From Wyeomyia smithii (Eukaryota; Arthropoda; Insecta; Diptera; Culicidae), in contig NC_073695.1 in assembly GCF_029784165.1 (NCBI RefSeq), positions 235,925,744 to 235,989,743 of the forward strand: a stretch of DNA of 64,000 bases, read 5' to 3'. Positions 54,891-64,000 of the stretch are shown one piece after another (position 1 is the stretch's first letter; each line of letters starts with the position of its first letter). A program made the position numbers and the translations under genes. The notes below the pieces were generated by a model. It saw only the letters and a program-made list of their open reading frames with translations. It was not told the origin of the DNA and did no database searches.

Positions 54891-55650
54891 TCGTCATAAT
54901 TTTCTTAACTCCCTCTTCTCTCTGTATGCGTGAAGTACTTTATGGAAGCCTCCTGTCTCCGTCAGCTTTCAATGTCATTTTTAGTTGATAATAGTCAAAT
55001 GATAGTAACGCTGTTAATCTCGGCTTTCATTTGAAAATCATTTCTTTCCTTTTGAGTCCCTACAGCAGTCAAAGCAAGAGCATTCGAATAGTTTCATTGA
55101 ATACTGAGAGGGCGCTACCAACATTTGAACGAGTTGGCACGAAATCCTCCTATAGTGTCTTTGGCAAAGTTGAAGATAATTTGTTTTCCTTTCAAAAATA
55201 TATAACGTAGGAAATATATTTAAGCAACTTTAGGAGCTGCGAAAAACATCAATTTGTTTATTATCATTTTCTCTGTCAGCACTTCTTTTCAGATTGTAGA
55301 AGTAATATTCCAATCACCCCGAACTCATTCTAAGCAGTTCGCATCTGGTTTGCAGGGGATTTTCGTCAGCACCCAAAGTGGCGCCTGAATAGCTACAATT
55401 TTGACTGATTTTTTTCGATTCTTGTTTTTTTAAAGATTTTCCTGTGTTGAACGGTGTTTTATGTATTCGTAAATTCGTAAGACAGCTAGTTAATCGGAGT
55501 GTTTGTTCTAGTCATTGAAATTGCCGGCAATGATCAAAATTCAGGCGTTTGAGGGCCTTTTTCTTCGACCGATAAAAATAGCCGCCACTGTTTAAGCCAT
55601 CCCTTACCCTACACTGTAAAAACAAATCTGAAAAATATTTTTTTTTATTG
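54891..55650. other. Non-coding, no gene recognised
   Basis: No supported gene. Contains one GGCAAAGTTGAAGATAAT word (about 55166), the inverse of the motif iterated in the 25.9-27.3 kb element. Confidence 0.5.
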
Positions 55651-55653
55651 GAA

Positions 55654-56114
<461 letters not shown>

Positions 56115-56405
56115 TCTAGCTCCGCCACTGTTGTTTGTGCCAATCACCGACGCCCGGGGAGGCGACTCCACGCGGGACCCTAACTTACGACCCTATTATT
56201 AACGGACCGGCGCCAACGGCTTTACTTACTCATGCGATGGAAGGCTTTTTTTATTCGGTTAGGATTGAACCTAGACCACTTGGGTTGGTTGTGAGTGGAT
56301 CACGCCACCCCACAACAATCGACACCTATGTCGGCGTTGAAATTCAAACCCAAGCATCGAGCATTGTTGGCGAAGACGTTACCAACTACGCTAGACCCCC
56401 GTCTG
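56115..56405 (-). mobile_element. tRNA-derived SINE (second family)
   Basis: On the minus strand it starts near 56405 with GGGGGTCTAGCGTAGTTGGT, a tRNA-like 5' end containing the A box TAGCGTAGTTGGTAACG (56393-56377). A degenerate B box GGTTTGAATTTC follows at about 56351-56340, and a second B-box-like word (GGTTCAATCC) lies at 56274-56265. The 3' boundary and TSD are unclear. Different in sequence from the SINE at 51460-51722. A 91-codon plus-strand frame across it is a shadow. Confidence 0.65.
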
Positions 56406-56584
56406 GCTAATTTTCTGTAGTCTTTATAGAAAACAATTATTGAAAAATGGGCTTGTTGAGATGGTTAACTTGATGTTTCTTGTTTAAAAACATTTCACCG
56501 GCGTTTTTTCAAACAGATCGTTTAATTTTTTGTAATTAATCCATAGGAACATCTGTACAAAGTTTGGTATCTCAAACGGTCTTT

Positions 56585-56596
56585 CATGAAGTGGAT
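56585..56596. repeat. R1-type LINE TSD, 3' copy
   Basis: CATGAAGTGGAT, exactly repeated at 60004-60015. The final T merges with the poly-A tail (T run). Confidence 0.85.
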
Positions 56597-56871
56597 TTTT
56601 TTTTTTTTTTTAAAGGTGGCGGGGAAATCTGCAAACAAACACCTGAGAAGAGAACTCAGGGTGTGGGGATGAGACTAGGGGAGAGATGCTGGGGTAGTTA
56701 CACTCGCCCAGACACCTACTGATCCCTGTCCCGACCCACTAAAACCCCTCCAGTCTCCAGCCCTGGTCTTCCCGGAACGACGGTTAAGTATTACGTCGGG
56801 GAGTGGCTTTTGTGCGTGATGCACCCTCTTTACCCTTATAACCTCCTAGCTAACTACCTGGAGACTGGTAA

Positions 56872-59163
56872 TTAGCTACCACTGGCGTGTTGGTGGTTGA
56901 CCCGCCACACACGTTGCAGCTCCAGAACAATCTGAGAGGCGGCCGCACAGACCGCGTTCCAGATGTCCGGGTCGTCGCACATCCTCCGGACTAGATTGTC
57001 CGGAGTAGTGCCAGGCCCGCTCACAGCCATCATGTTGCTCCTCGCTCTTGCGAAACGGGGGCATACGAAGAAGACATGCTTAGCAGTCTCCTCCTCCTCC
57101 ACGCACTCGGGACACATGGAGGACACCGCGTGTCCGAACCTGTGCAGATATTGCCTGAAACAACCATGGCCTGACAGGATTTGTGTCAGGTGGAAGTTTA
57201 CTTCACCATGTCGTCTCCCGACCCAGCCGGATATCTCCTGTATGAGTCGGTGCGTCCATCTGCCCTTTGTGGAGTTGGACCATTCCCGCTGCCAGCGGAG
57301 CATCGAGAATGACCTTCTGGTACCTCGTATGCCCCTTGTGTCACGTTGGTCGAAACACTCTCTGTCCTCCTTGATGGCGATGCTGATAGGCATCATGCCG
57401 GACAAGACACAGATTGCATCGTATGACACCGTACGATACGCACTCGCAACTCTCAGGCACATGAGCCTGTAGGTACTTTCCAGTTTACCACGGTAACTGT
57501 TAGTACCTAGCGCTCTGGACCACACTGGCCCACCATACCTAAGTATGGACGAAACCACGCTGGCAAGAAGTCTTCGCTTGCTGCCATAAACCGCTGAGCT
57601 ATTGGACATCATACGAGATAGTGCTGCAATAGCCGATGAGGCCCTCTTACAGGCATAGTCGACGTGACTCCCGAACGTGAGCTTGTCGTCCACCATAACC
57701 CCCAAGAGCTTCAGGGATCGCTTCGAGGTGATGGTGCAGTCTCCGACTCTGACCACCGCCTGTTGCTCCGATTTACGGTTGTTCACAACCGTGACCTCCG
57801 TCTTATGATGCGCGAGCTCCAGTTTCCTGGAGCGCATCCAGTCCTCGACCTTGCGTATACAGTGCGCGGCCGTCAACTCGACCTCCTCGATAGACTCGCC
57901 GTAAACCTCCAGCGTTATGTCGTCTGCAAAGCCGACGATCACAACCCCTACAGGGAACTTGAGTTTCAACACTCCGTCATACATGACATTCCACAACACC
58001 GGGCCCAGGATAGAACCTTGCGGAACTCCTGCGGTAATTGGGACGCACTTCTGACCCTCCTCCGTGTCGTAAACAAGTACTCGATTCTGGAAATAATTTT
58101 CCAGAATCTTGTACAGCGACACCGGTACATGGATGCTCCTGAGCGCGAGCGCTATGGAGTCCCAACTGGCACTATTGAACGCATTCTTCACGTCGAGCGT
58201 GACGATTGCGCAGTAGCGTATTCCCCTTCTCTTGCGCTGGATTGCTACCTCCGCCGTCTTGATGACGGAAGAGATTGCGTCCAGCGTGGACCTGCCCTTC
58301 CGGAAGCCGAACTGGTTACTTGCCAGACCGTGTACACCCTCCGTGTACCTCACCAGTCTGTTGAGGATGATCCTCTCGAGCACCTTGCCCGCGGTGTCCA
58401 GCAGGCAGATAGGCCTATATGCCGATGGGTCCCCTGGCGGTTTCCCAGCCTTCGGCAATAAGACCAGTCTCTGCCGCTTCCACCTGTCCGGAAAGAGACA
58501 GTCATCCAGGCACCTCTGCATGACTGCCCTGAACAGCCCGGGGGCCGTTTTTATCGCCAGGTTAGGGATACCATCCGGTCCCGGTGCCTTGCTCACCTTT
58601 AGGGATTTGGCGATCACGATGAGTTCCTCATTCGTAACCCTTGCCTCCTCCCCTGCCTCGACACGGCTGTCGTCGCTCACGGATTGGATGCTCGGCAGGT
58701 TGGCCGACCATCTCTGGTCTATGTCTGAGATACTGGAACGTCGGACGTGAGACTCGACTGCCGGAGGCCAAGGACTTGGCTCGTGGCGTGGAAAGAGTCC
58801 CTCGATGATACGCTCCAGCATCGCTGGTGATCGCTCTGCAGGCGCCAGCGCGCCTTTAGTCTTGGCCATTACGATCCTGTAGGCGTCACCCCACGGATTT
58901 GTATTGGCACTCGCACATAGCCTATCGAAGCAGGCCCTCTTGCTGGCCTTTATCGCACTCTTTAGCATCGATCTTGCCGAACTGAATGCTGCGCGGCGCT
59001 CTGTACTCTCTTCTTCGTTTCGCGCACGCTGCATCCTCCGTCTTGCACGGAGGCACGCACTGCGAAGGTCGGCTATCGCGTCCGTCCACCAGTAAACCGG
59101 TGGCTTTCCATTCCTAGGTTGGCGAGTCCTAGGCATGGTGGCGTCGCACGCCCGCGATAGCAT
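56872..59163 (-). pseudogene. R1-type ORF2, RT and zinc-finger part
   Basis: An open frame of 763 codons from an ATG at 59163 that is internal to ORF2. RT motifs: KAPGPDGIPNLAIK, YRPICLLDTAGKVLERIILN, QFGFRKGRSTLDAI, VTLDVKNAFNSASWDSI, AGVPQGSILGPVLW and VGFADDITLEVYG (catalytic FADD). The thumb and linker continue with LKLLGVMVDDKLTFGSHVDY. A C-terminal CCHC finger CPECVEEEETAKHVFFVC precedes the stop at 56872. No RNase H. The endonuclease part lies upstream in another frame, broken at 59164-59170 by an indel that creates TAG, so this is a split pseudogene rather than a gene. Confidence 0.88.
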
Positions 59164-59168
59164 AGCAA

Positions 59169-59917
59169 CTAGTTGGTCAGCAGTCGGGCGGAGCCAACTG
59201 CCCCCTCGCGCTCCCTTCTCATTGCCTCTTCGAATACCTCGGCATCAAAGTGCGATGTCTTCCACCCGCGAACGGTCGGAGTGTTGGCTCTACCCGTCGC
59301 TTGCCGCCTCTCGTTGTTGTCTACACTATAACAGACCGCCTGGTGGTCGCTATTAGTGTAGCCATCGTCTACCCTCCAGTTCTTGATCAGTCCTGGGCTG
59401 GAGAACGTCACGTCGATGATCGACTCCGCACCATTTCTGCTAAATCTACTTTTGTTCCCAACGTTGGCCAGATCTAGGTTGAGCTTTGCAAAAGCCCCCA
59501 ACAGGATCTGGCCCCTCTGGTTCGTGAAGCGACTTCCCCACTCAACAGCCCAAGCGTTGAAGTCGCCCGCCACCACCAACGGCGTTAGGCCCGTTAGCTC
59601 CATGGATAGGAGGTCGACCATCTGGGTGAACCTTTCGGTAGACCAACGTGGCAGAGCATAGCAACTGCAGTAGAACACTCCGTTTACCTTAGCAACTACG
59701 TACCCTTCTTCTGAGGTTGAGACAACCTCCTGAACCGAGAACTTGTTCGTCGTACATATGGCCGCCAAACTGGACTTATCCGCAACCCAGTTACCGTTTC
59801 CGGGAGGGATGCGGTAGGGATCCGATATGACGGCGATGTCCGACAACGACTCAGTGGCTGCTTGGTGTAGCAGCTGCTGAGCCGCGAAGCAATGGTTCAG
59901 GTTCAGTTGCGTCACCC
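59169..59917 (-). pseudogene. R1-type ORF2, endonuclease part
   Basis: APE-type endonuclease frame, open from just after the ORF1 stop to TAG at 59169. It begins VTQLNLNHCFAAQQLLHQAA; no ATG marks the start, as is common for R1 ORF2s that follow ORF1 closely. Motifs: VVAGDFNAWAVEWGSR (catalytic GDFNAW), SRFSRNGAESIIDVTF and YTNSDHQAVCY (SDH). A small indel at about 59165 shifts the frame into the RT part. The last ORF1 residues (HFMGGPRCPAGKPAAKPRA) overlap its 5' edge in another frame. Confidence 0.85.
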
Positions 59918-60003
59918 TTACGCCCGTGGTTTCGCAGCCGGCTTACCGGCTGGGCACCTGGGGCCTCCCATAAAGTGTTTGGCGTCCCGTTTCCCGGAAC
60001 ATA

Positions 60004-60015
60004 CATGAAGTGGAT
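60004..60015. repeat. R1-type LINE TSD, 5' copy
   Basis: CATGAAGTGGAT, identical to 56585-56596. It marks the 5' truncation point of the element at 60003. Confidence 0.85.
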
Positions 60016-60704
60016 GGAAAATATTATTAGTACTTGTGACGTTTAGTGGCTTCCAAAAATTGGGTAGAAGCACGTTTGACTACTTGAGTTACTTCTTTCA
60101 TGGGTAGTCAAAAATACACTATTCATGCTTCTACCACGTACAATGCGAACTTCCGCCCCACAAATGAAATCTATGCTTTTGATTTGATAATAACTACTAG
60201 AATCATCTGACAACATTAAAATAAAATTACTTTTAAAAATTACACGGGTGAAAAAATCAAAAAAGGAAATTCTTGACATCTTTAAGGAAAATTTTGCTTA
60301 CTTTTCTACATCTTGAATTTTTGATCAAAAGTTTGGAAATAAATCAATATTTTTTTAATAGAAATCAACGACATATTTAATTGAAATGGAGTGGTTATTA
60401 TCGATTGTTATTCAACTTTCTCATGAAAAGGATGGTAAAAACATCTCGCGGTTGTAACGAAGAGAGAAATCAATACCCGCACCGAAATATAGTTTGTCTA
60501 AAGGTTGCCTTCTAAGTGATATTATTTTACTTGTTTGGCAAACTAAATGTTCTGACATGTACAGACTTCCATTTCTTATATAAGTTTCTCCCTGGATATG
60601 TTTCCACATGTTGCACAGTGCAACAGGCGACAGGGTTCTGTCGCTGAACTTAGTTCCTGCTTTTGCACGGTTGATGATATGCATGCGTAGCAATTTACCA
60701 TATC
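60016..60704. other. Non-coding, no gene recognised
   Basis: AT-rich spacer between two LINEs. The 90-codon minus-strand frame at 60693-60421 has no recognisable motif. Confidence 0.5.
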
Positions 60705-60736
60705 AGTGCCGTTTCTGCTTTCGTGGCGAATAGACG
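60705..60736 (+). promoter_or_regulatory. LINE core promoter (Inr + DPE)
   Basis: ATCAGTG at 60702-60708 resembles the arthropod initiator TCAGT. With its A (60705) as +1, AGACG lies at 60732-60736, exactly +28 to +32, matching the DPE consensus RGWYV. No TATA box is needed. It is identical in layout and in both words (AGTG at +1, AGACG at +28) to the Jockey promoter at 46396. Confidence 0.7.
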
Positions 60737-61263
60737 TTATTTTTTCAGTTAGCTACGACTCGCACTTAACAATAAACCACACGAAATACTGTACGGTGCT
60801 TTTTTTCGGTTCGTTTTGTGCTGTGGTGACAATAGCCTGCACATTAGAAGCAGTTCAACTTCCCCGCAGCGGCGGGTGCTGGATACCCCGCTACCAGCAC
60901 CGAGAAGCAGCTGCTGACACCGATAGCAGCAGAAGCAAATCCCCTCTCCTCACCGCCGGGATCTGGATACCCCGCTAACAGTACGGATCAGCTACTGGAT
61001 AGTGATCATCCTCTGACATCCACAAGGTTGCGTGTAGGACACGGCAGCTGAAAAAAAAACCGACCTGGATATTCGGTGAAGTATTCTGTTTTTATTATTT
61101 TTATTTATTTATTCTTTGCCCATTTATACGAGTGACTTTTTTTAAATTTTAATTCATTTTACTTGGACAAATTGTTTTTTCATTTAATCACCTTAACTTG
61201 GTACCCCATTTATACACGGTTGTTTACCGTTAGTGTGCGGTAGAGCATATTGCTCCCGCAAAC

Positions 61264-62670
61264 ATGAACGATATGGACAACATGCAGGTGGGATTGTTCC
61301 TAGACGTTGAAACGAATGGAGAGGTGATTGAAATATCACCCCGCAGCTCCCCGCTTCCATCTCCACTGCCATCCCCTGCACCTAGTCCACCAAATCCGAA
61401 CGTGTTAGCTAACGTTCGTATAAAAGCTTACCCGGATGAATTTAAGGGCCCGTACGCTGTCTACTTCCGGCCCATAAAGAAACCATTGAATGTTTTGCGC
61501 ATTGGCAAGGACCTGACAGAACGGTTTTCGGACGTAACCGAAATCACCAAGGTGAGGCCGAACAAACTGCGAGTTGTCGTGAATAGCTTGAAGCAAGCAA
61601 ACGCAATTGCTTGCTGCGAGCTCTTCACGAGAGAGTATCGCGTGTACATCCCTGCCAAGGATGTAGAGATCGACGGTGTTGTGACCGAAGGGAATCTCAC
61701 TGTCGATGACATTTTGCGTCATGGGGTTGGCTGTTTCAAGAACCCAATGATGCAAGATGTAAAGATATTGGATGTCAAGCAATTGCATTCAGTGTCCATC
61801 GATGAAGGAAAGAAGAAATTCTTTCCTTCGGATTCCTTTCGGGTAACATTTGCCGGATCTGCACTGCCGAACTATATCCTTTTGCATAAGGTTCGTCTAC
61901 CTGTACGCCTGTTTGTACCGCGGGTCATGCACTGCCATAACTGCAAGCAGTTAGGTCACACAGCCACCTACTGTTGCAACAAGGCACGCTGCAGCAAGTG
62001 CGGAGGCAATCATGCTGAGACCACTTGCAGTGAGGATACTGAAAAGTGTCTTTACTGCGAGGGAACTCGGCATGACCTTTCGGCATGTCCCGCGTACAAA
62101 CAGCGCGAGGAGAAAATAAAGCGTTCCCTCAAGGAACGATCAAAGCGCTCTTTTGCAGAAATGCTTAAGAGGGCTGAGCCACCCTCGACAGGAAACATCT
62201 TTTCCTTTTTGCCAACCGATGAGGGTACATCTGACGATCCCGTCGAAGGGTGTTCTTATGCCATGCCAGAAGGATCTAGGAAGAGGAGAATAGTAAACTC
62301 TCCTAATCTTTCTCGCAAAGGTCGTAAGATAACCCCTAGCGGAATGACCAATAAACCTACGCAAAAAAGAAGCGGTGAAGAAAAACCGAAGCAAGTACCT
62401 CCCGGTTTTAATTTCAAATCTAACCAGGAGTACCCACCGCTTCCTGGGGCACCAAAAACCCCTCGTGCACCCATTTCTCGATCAGAGGATAAAAAAGAAA
62501 CAGGGTTTATAAATTTCTCTGATATTGTGGACTGGATATTCAAAACATTCAACATAACAGATCCCCTTAGAAACATTCTTCTTGCCCTCCTCCCTACAGT
62601 GAAAACATTTTTGAAACAACTAGCAGCAACTTGGCCCCTCATTTCAGCTATCATATCTTTCGATGACTAA
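61264..62670 (+). CDS. I-clade-like LINE ORF1 protein
   Basis: Intact 468-residue frame from ATG 61264 (MNDMDNMQVGLFLDVETNGE) to TAA 62670. A Ser/Pro stretch (residues about 30-45, SPLPSPLPSPAPSPP) leads to an RRM-like core (GPYAVYFRPIKKPLNVLRIG, VTEITKVRPNKLRVVVNSLK). Three zinc knuckles follow near residues 222-280: CHNCKQLGHTATYC, CSKCGGNHAETTC and CLYCEGTRHDLSAC. A basic region (KIKRSLKERSKRSFAEMLKR) and a hydrophobic C-terminus (ILLALLPTVKTFLKQLA) end it. Expected to coat element RNA. Stop overlaps the ORF2 start (ATGACTAA, 62663-62670). Confidence 0.9.
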   Translation: MNDMDNMQVGLFLDVETNGEVIEISPRSSPLPSPLPSPAPSPPNPNVLANVRIKAYPDEFKGPYAVYFRPIKKPLNVLRIGKDLTERFSDVTEITKVRPNKLRVVVNSLKQANAIACCELFTREYRVYIPAKDVEIDGVVTEGNLTVDDILRHGVGCFKNPMMQDVKILDVKQLHSVSIDEGKKKFFPSDSFRVTFAGSALPNYILLHKVRLPVRLFVPRVMHCHNCKQLGHTATYCCNKARCSKCGGNHAETTCSEDTEKCLYCEGTRHDLSACPAYKQREEKIKRSLKERSKRSFAEMLKRAEPPSTGNIFSFLPTDEGTSDDPVEGCSYAMPEGSRKRRIVNSPNLSRKGRKITPSGMTNKPTQKRSGEEKPKQVPPGFNFKSNQEYPPLPGAPKTPRAPISRSEDKKETGFINFSDIVDWIFKTFNITDPLRNILLALLPTVKTFLKQLAATWPLISAIISFDD

Positions 62671-64000
62671 GACGGCGAAAGAGGTTAGGAGTTTTATCAC
62701 TGTATTACAGTGGAATTGCAGAAGTATCATCCCCAAACTCGATTTATTTTCTCATTTAATAAACACTTATAATTGTGACGCTTTTGCGCTTTGTGAAACT
62801 TTCCTAAATTCAAATAATCAACCCAATTTCCACGATTTTAACATAATCCGTCGAGACCGAGACTCACATGGTGGAGGGGTACTTTTAGGGATCAGAAAGT
62901 GCTACTCCTTTTTTAGAATCAACCTCCCTCGGATCTCGAACATTGAAGTCGTTGCCATCCAAACAAATATGAATGGAAAAGACCTTTGCATTGCTTCGAT
63001 ATATATTCCTCCATCCGTGCGGATTGAACAGAGGCAACTTTCTGACATAGCAGAATTGCTTCCCGCACCTTTTTTGATTTTGGGAGATTTTAACTCCCAC
63101 TGTCTGCAATGGGGATCGCAATACGACGACGCCCGATCTTCTTTAATTTGTAACTTGATCGACGACTTCAATATGACACTTTTGAATACTGGGGAAGCGA
63201 CACGTGTACCTAATCCTCCAGCACGTGAAAGCGTGCTAGACCTATCCCTTTGCTCGACATCACTAGCGTTAGATTGCCAGTGGAAAGTAATCAATGATCC
63301 TCACGGTAGTGATCATCTTCCAATCGTTATTTCAATTGCTAATGGTTCAACTCCCGCGAATCCAATCAATATGTCATACGACCTCACACGTAACATTGAT
63401 TGGAAGCGTTATGAGACTTTCATAGCGGAAAATCTCGAGTCTCACGAGGAACTTCCTCCGGAGGAAGAATACGCGTTCCTTTCTGGCTTGATTATCGACG
63501 CCGCGACTCAAGCTCAGACGAAACCAATACCCGGGACAACAATTAGACGGCGTCCTCCTACCAAGTGGTGGGACAAAGAGTGCTCTGAACTGTACGCGCG
63601 AAGGTCCTCGGCATATAAGGACTACCGAAAGTATGGCTCGGTTAAGCTGCTTCGAAGGTACGAGATACTGGACAGGCAGATGAAGAGCTTAATGAAAGCG
63701 AAAAAACGCGGATACTGGCGGCGCTTCGTAAACGCGTTATCAAGGGAAACAGCGATGAGCACTCTTTGGGATACCGCCAGGCGCATGCGGAATCGTAACG
63801 TTTCGAATGAGAGCGAGGAGTATTCAGATCGCTGGATACTCGATTTTGCCAAAAAGGTCTGCCCGGACTCTGTTCCGGAACAGAAGATTTTTCGCGACGC
63901 GTTTTCAGTAACTACGGAAGAGCCCCCATTTTCGATGTTGGAATTTTCGATGGCTCTCCTTTCGTGCAACAATAAAGCTCCAGGGTTGGATAGAATAAAA
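62663..64000 (+). CDS. I-clade-like LINE ORF2, 5' part (endonuclease)
   Basis: Frame open for all 446 codons from ATG 62663 to the window edge. It starts MTKTAKEVRSFITVLQWNCR; QWN and ALCETFLN are the first APE endonuclease motifs. Further motifs: GGGVLLGIRK, ASIYIPPS, LILGDFNSHCLQWGS (catalytic GDFNSH), SVLDLSLCS and DPHGSDHLPIVIS (SDH). After the endonuclease comes the basic RRPPTKWWDKECSELYARRS linker. The last residues (NNKAPGLDRIK) are the start of RT block 0 (K.PG.D.I). The ATG lies in the ATGACTAA overlap with ORF1, suggesting termination-reinitiation. Confidence 0.9.
   Translation, partial: MTKTAKEVRSFITVLQWNCRSIIPKLDLFSHLINTYNCDAFALCETFLNSNNQPNFHDFNIIRRDRDSHGGGVLLGIRKCYSFFRINLPRISNIEVVAIQTNMNGKDLCIASIYIPPSVRIEQRQLSDIAELLPAPFLILGDFNSHCLQWGSQYDDARSSLICNLIDDFNMTLLNTGEATRVPNPPARESVLDLSLCSTSLALDCQWKVINDPHGSDHLPIVISIANGSTPANPINMSYDLTRNIDWKRYETFIAENLESHEELPPEEEYAFLSGLIIDAATQAQTKPIPGTTIRRRPPTKWWDKECSELYARRSSAYKDYRKYGSVKLLRRYEILDRQMKSLMKAKKRGYWRRFVNALSRETAMSTLWDTARRMRNRNVSNESEEYSDRWILDFAKKVCPDSVPEQKIFRDAFSVTTEEPPFSMLEFSMALLSCNNKAPGLDRIK

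Larger units (their letters stand above)
56597..60003 (-). mobile_element. R1-clade LINE, 5'-truncated, 3.4 kb
   Basis: Minus-strand LINE with GC-rich coding region, flanked by a 12-bp TSD (56585-56596, 60004-60015). An A-tail is present, seen as a run of Ts from 56596. It keeps only the last 28 codons of ORF1 (to the stop at 59918), then ORF2 with endonuclease, RT and a C-terminal zinc finger, then about 275 bp of 3' UTR. R1 clade is inferred from the endonuclease start (VTQLNLNHCFAAQQLL), FADD-type RT and CCHC tail. The target is ordinary DNA, not 28S rDNA. The base composition (high GC) stands out from its surroundings. Confidence 0.85.
60705..64000 (+). mobile_element. I-clade-like LINE, intact 5' part, runs off window
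   Basis: Plus-strand LINE: probable 5' end at 60705 (see promoter), a 559-bp 5' UTR, ORF1 (61264-62670), and ORF2 from 62663 open to the last base. ORF1 with three zinc knuckles and a tight ORF1/ORF2 overlap fit the I or Jockey clades. The I-clade call is tentative because RT and any RNase H lie outside the window. The 5' UTR contains a doubled GGATACCCCGCTA(C/A)CAG motif (about 60872 and 60969). No lesion is visible in 3.3 kb, so it may be a full-length, potentially active copy. Confidence 0.8.

Noticed and set aside
57664..58461. 265-codon plus-strand frame and neighbours (58232-58750)
   Set aside because: Antisense shadows of the GC-rich R1-type RT frame.

Overview
This window is eukaryotic, from an insect, and most likely from a culicine mosquito (Aedes-like). 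The species call is inference. It rests on two spliced host genes, one of them an SH3BP5/parcas orthologue, embedded in dense repeats, and on the mix of repeats: Juan-like Jockey, R1-, I-, RTE- and CR1/L2-type LINEs, a mosquito-type D37E mariner, tRNA-derived SINEs and many terminal-inverted-repeat (TIR) elements. Nothing prokaryotic (operon, Shine-Dalgarno site, CRISPR array) was seen.

Host genes. (1) Three phase-0 exons of the parcas/SH3BP5 gene lie on the + strand at 2119-2415, 3768-3851 and 17317-18264. The N-terminal exons lie left of the window. The last intron is 13,465 bp and carries a 3.8 kb long-TIR composite, a hAT relic, two D37E mariner relics, a hAT-type MITE full of CCCGA repeats, a 166 bp hairpin MITE and a Ty3/gypsy relic. 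(2) A two-exon gene of unknown function lies on the - strand (29886-29141 joined to 28889-27867, about 588 aa). (3) A decayed replication-dependent histone H2A copy lies on the - strand near 47.5-47.8 kb and still carries the histone 3' stem-loop.

Repeats, left to right. D37E mariner fragment at 0.5-1.0 kb; intron elements at 3.9-15.2 kb; CR1/L2-like LINE (-) at 21.5-25.8 kb; TIR element at 25.9-27.3 kb; TTAA-flanked element at 31.2-32.0 kb; TA-flanked MITEs at 32.3 and 35.5 kb; RTE relic (+) at 33-34 kb followed by a mariner scrap carrying a MITE; RNase H-bearing LINE relic (-) at 36.3-38.5 kb; a 2.2 kb composite between 26-bp direct repeats at 38.7-41.0 kb; a full-length Juan-like Jockey (-) at 42.0-46.4 kb with target-site duplication (TSD); foldback repeats at 47.9-48.2 kb; LINE RNase H relic (-) at 48.9-49.9 kb; an RTE relic (+) at 50.0-54.9 kb split by two TIR elements, which themselves carry a SINE and a 5'-truncated Jockey; a 232 bp (TA)n tract; a SINE at 56.1-56.4 kb; a 5'-truncated R1-clade LINE (-) at 56.6-60.0 kb with TSD; and the intact 5' end of an I-clade-like LINE (+) from 60,705 to the window edge.

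Order of events is readable from the nesting. In the 50-55 kb region the RTE came first, then two DNA-type elements, then the SINE and the Jockey fragment. In the parcas intron the mariner and gypsy relics are older than the two hAT-type MITEs inside them. The Jockey at 42-46 kb (exact TSD, intact ORF1, one stop in ORF2) and the I-type element at the right edge (both ORFs open) look youngest. Both start with the same core-promoter layout: A+1 in CAGTG and AGACG at +28 to +32. Family names come from motif recognition, not database searches.
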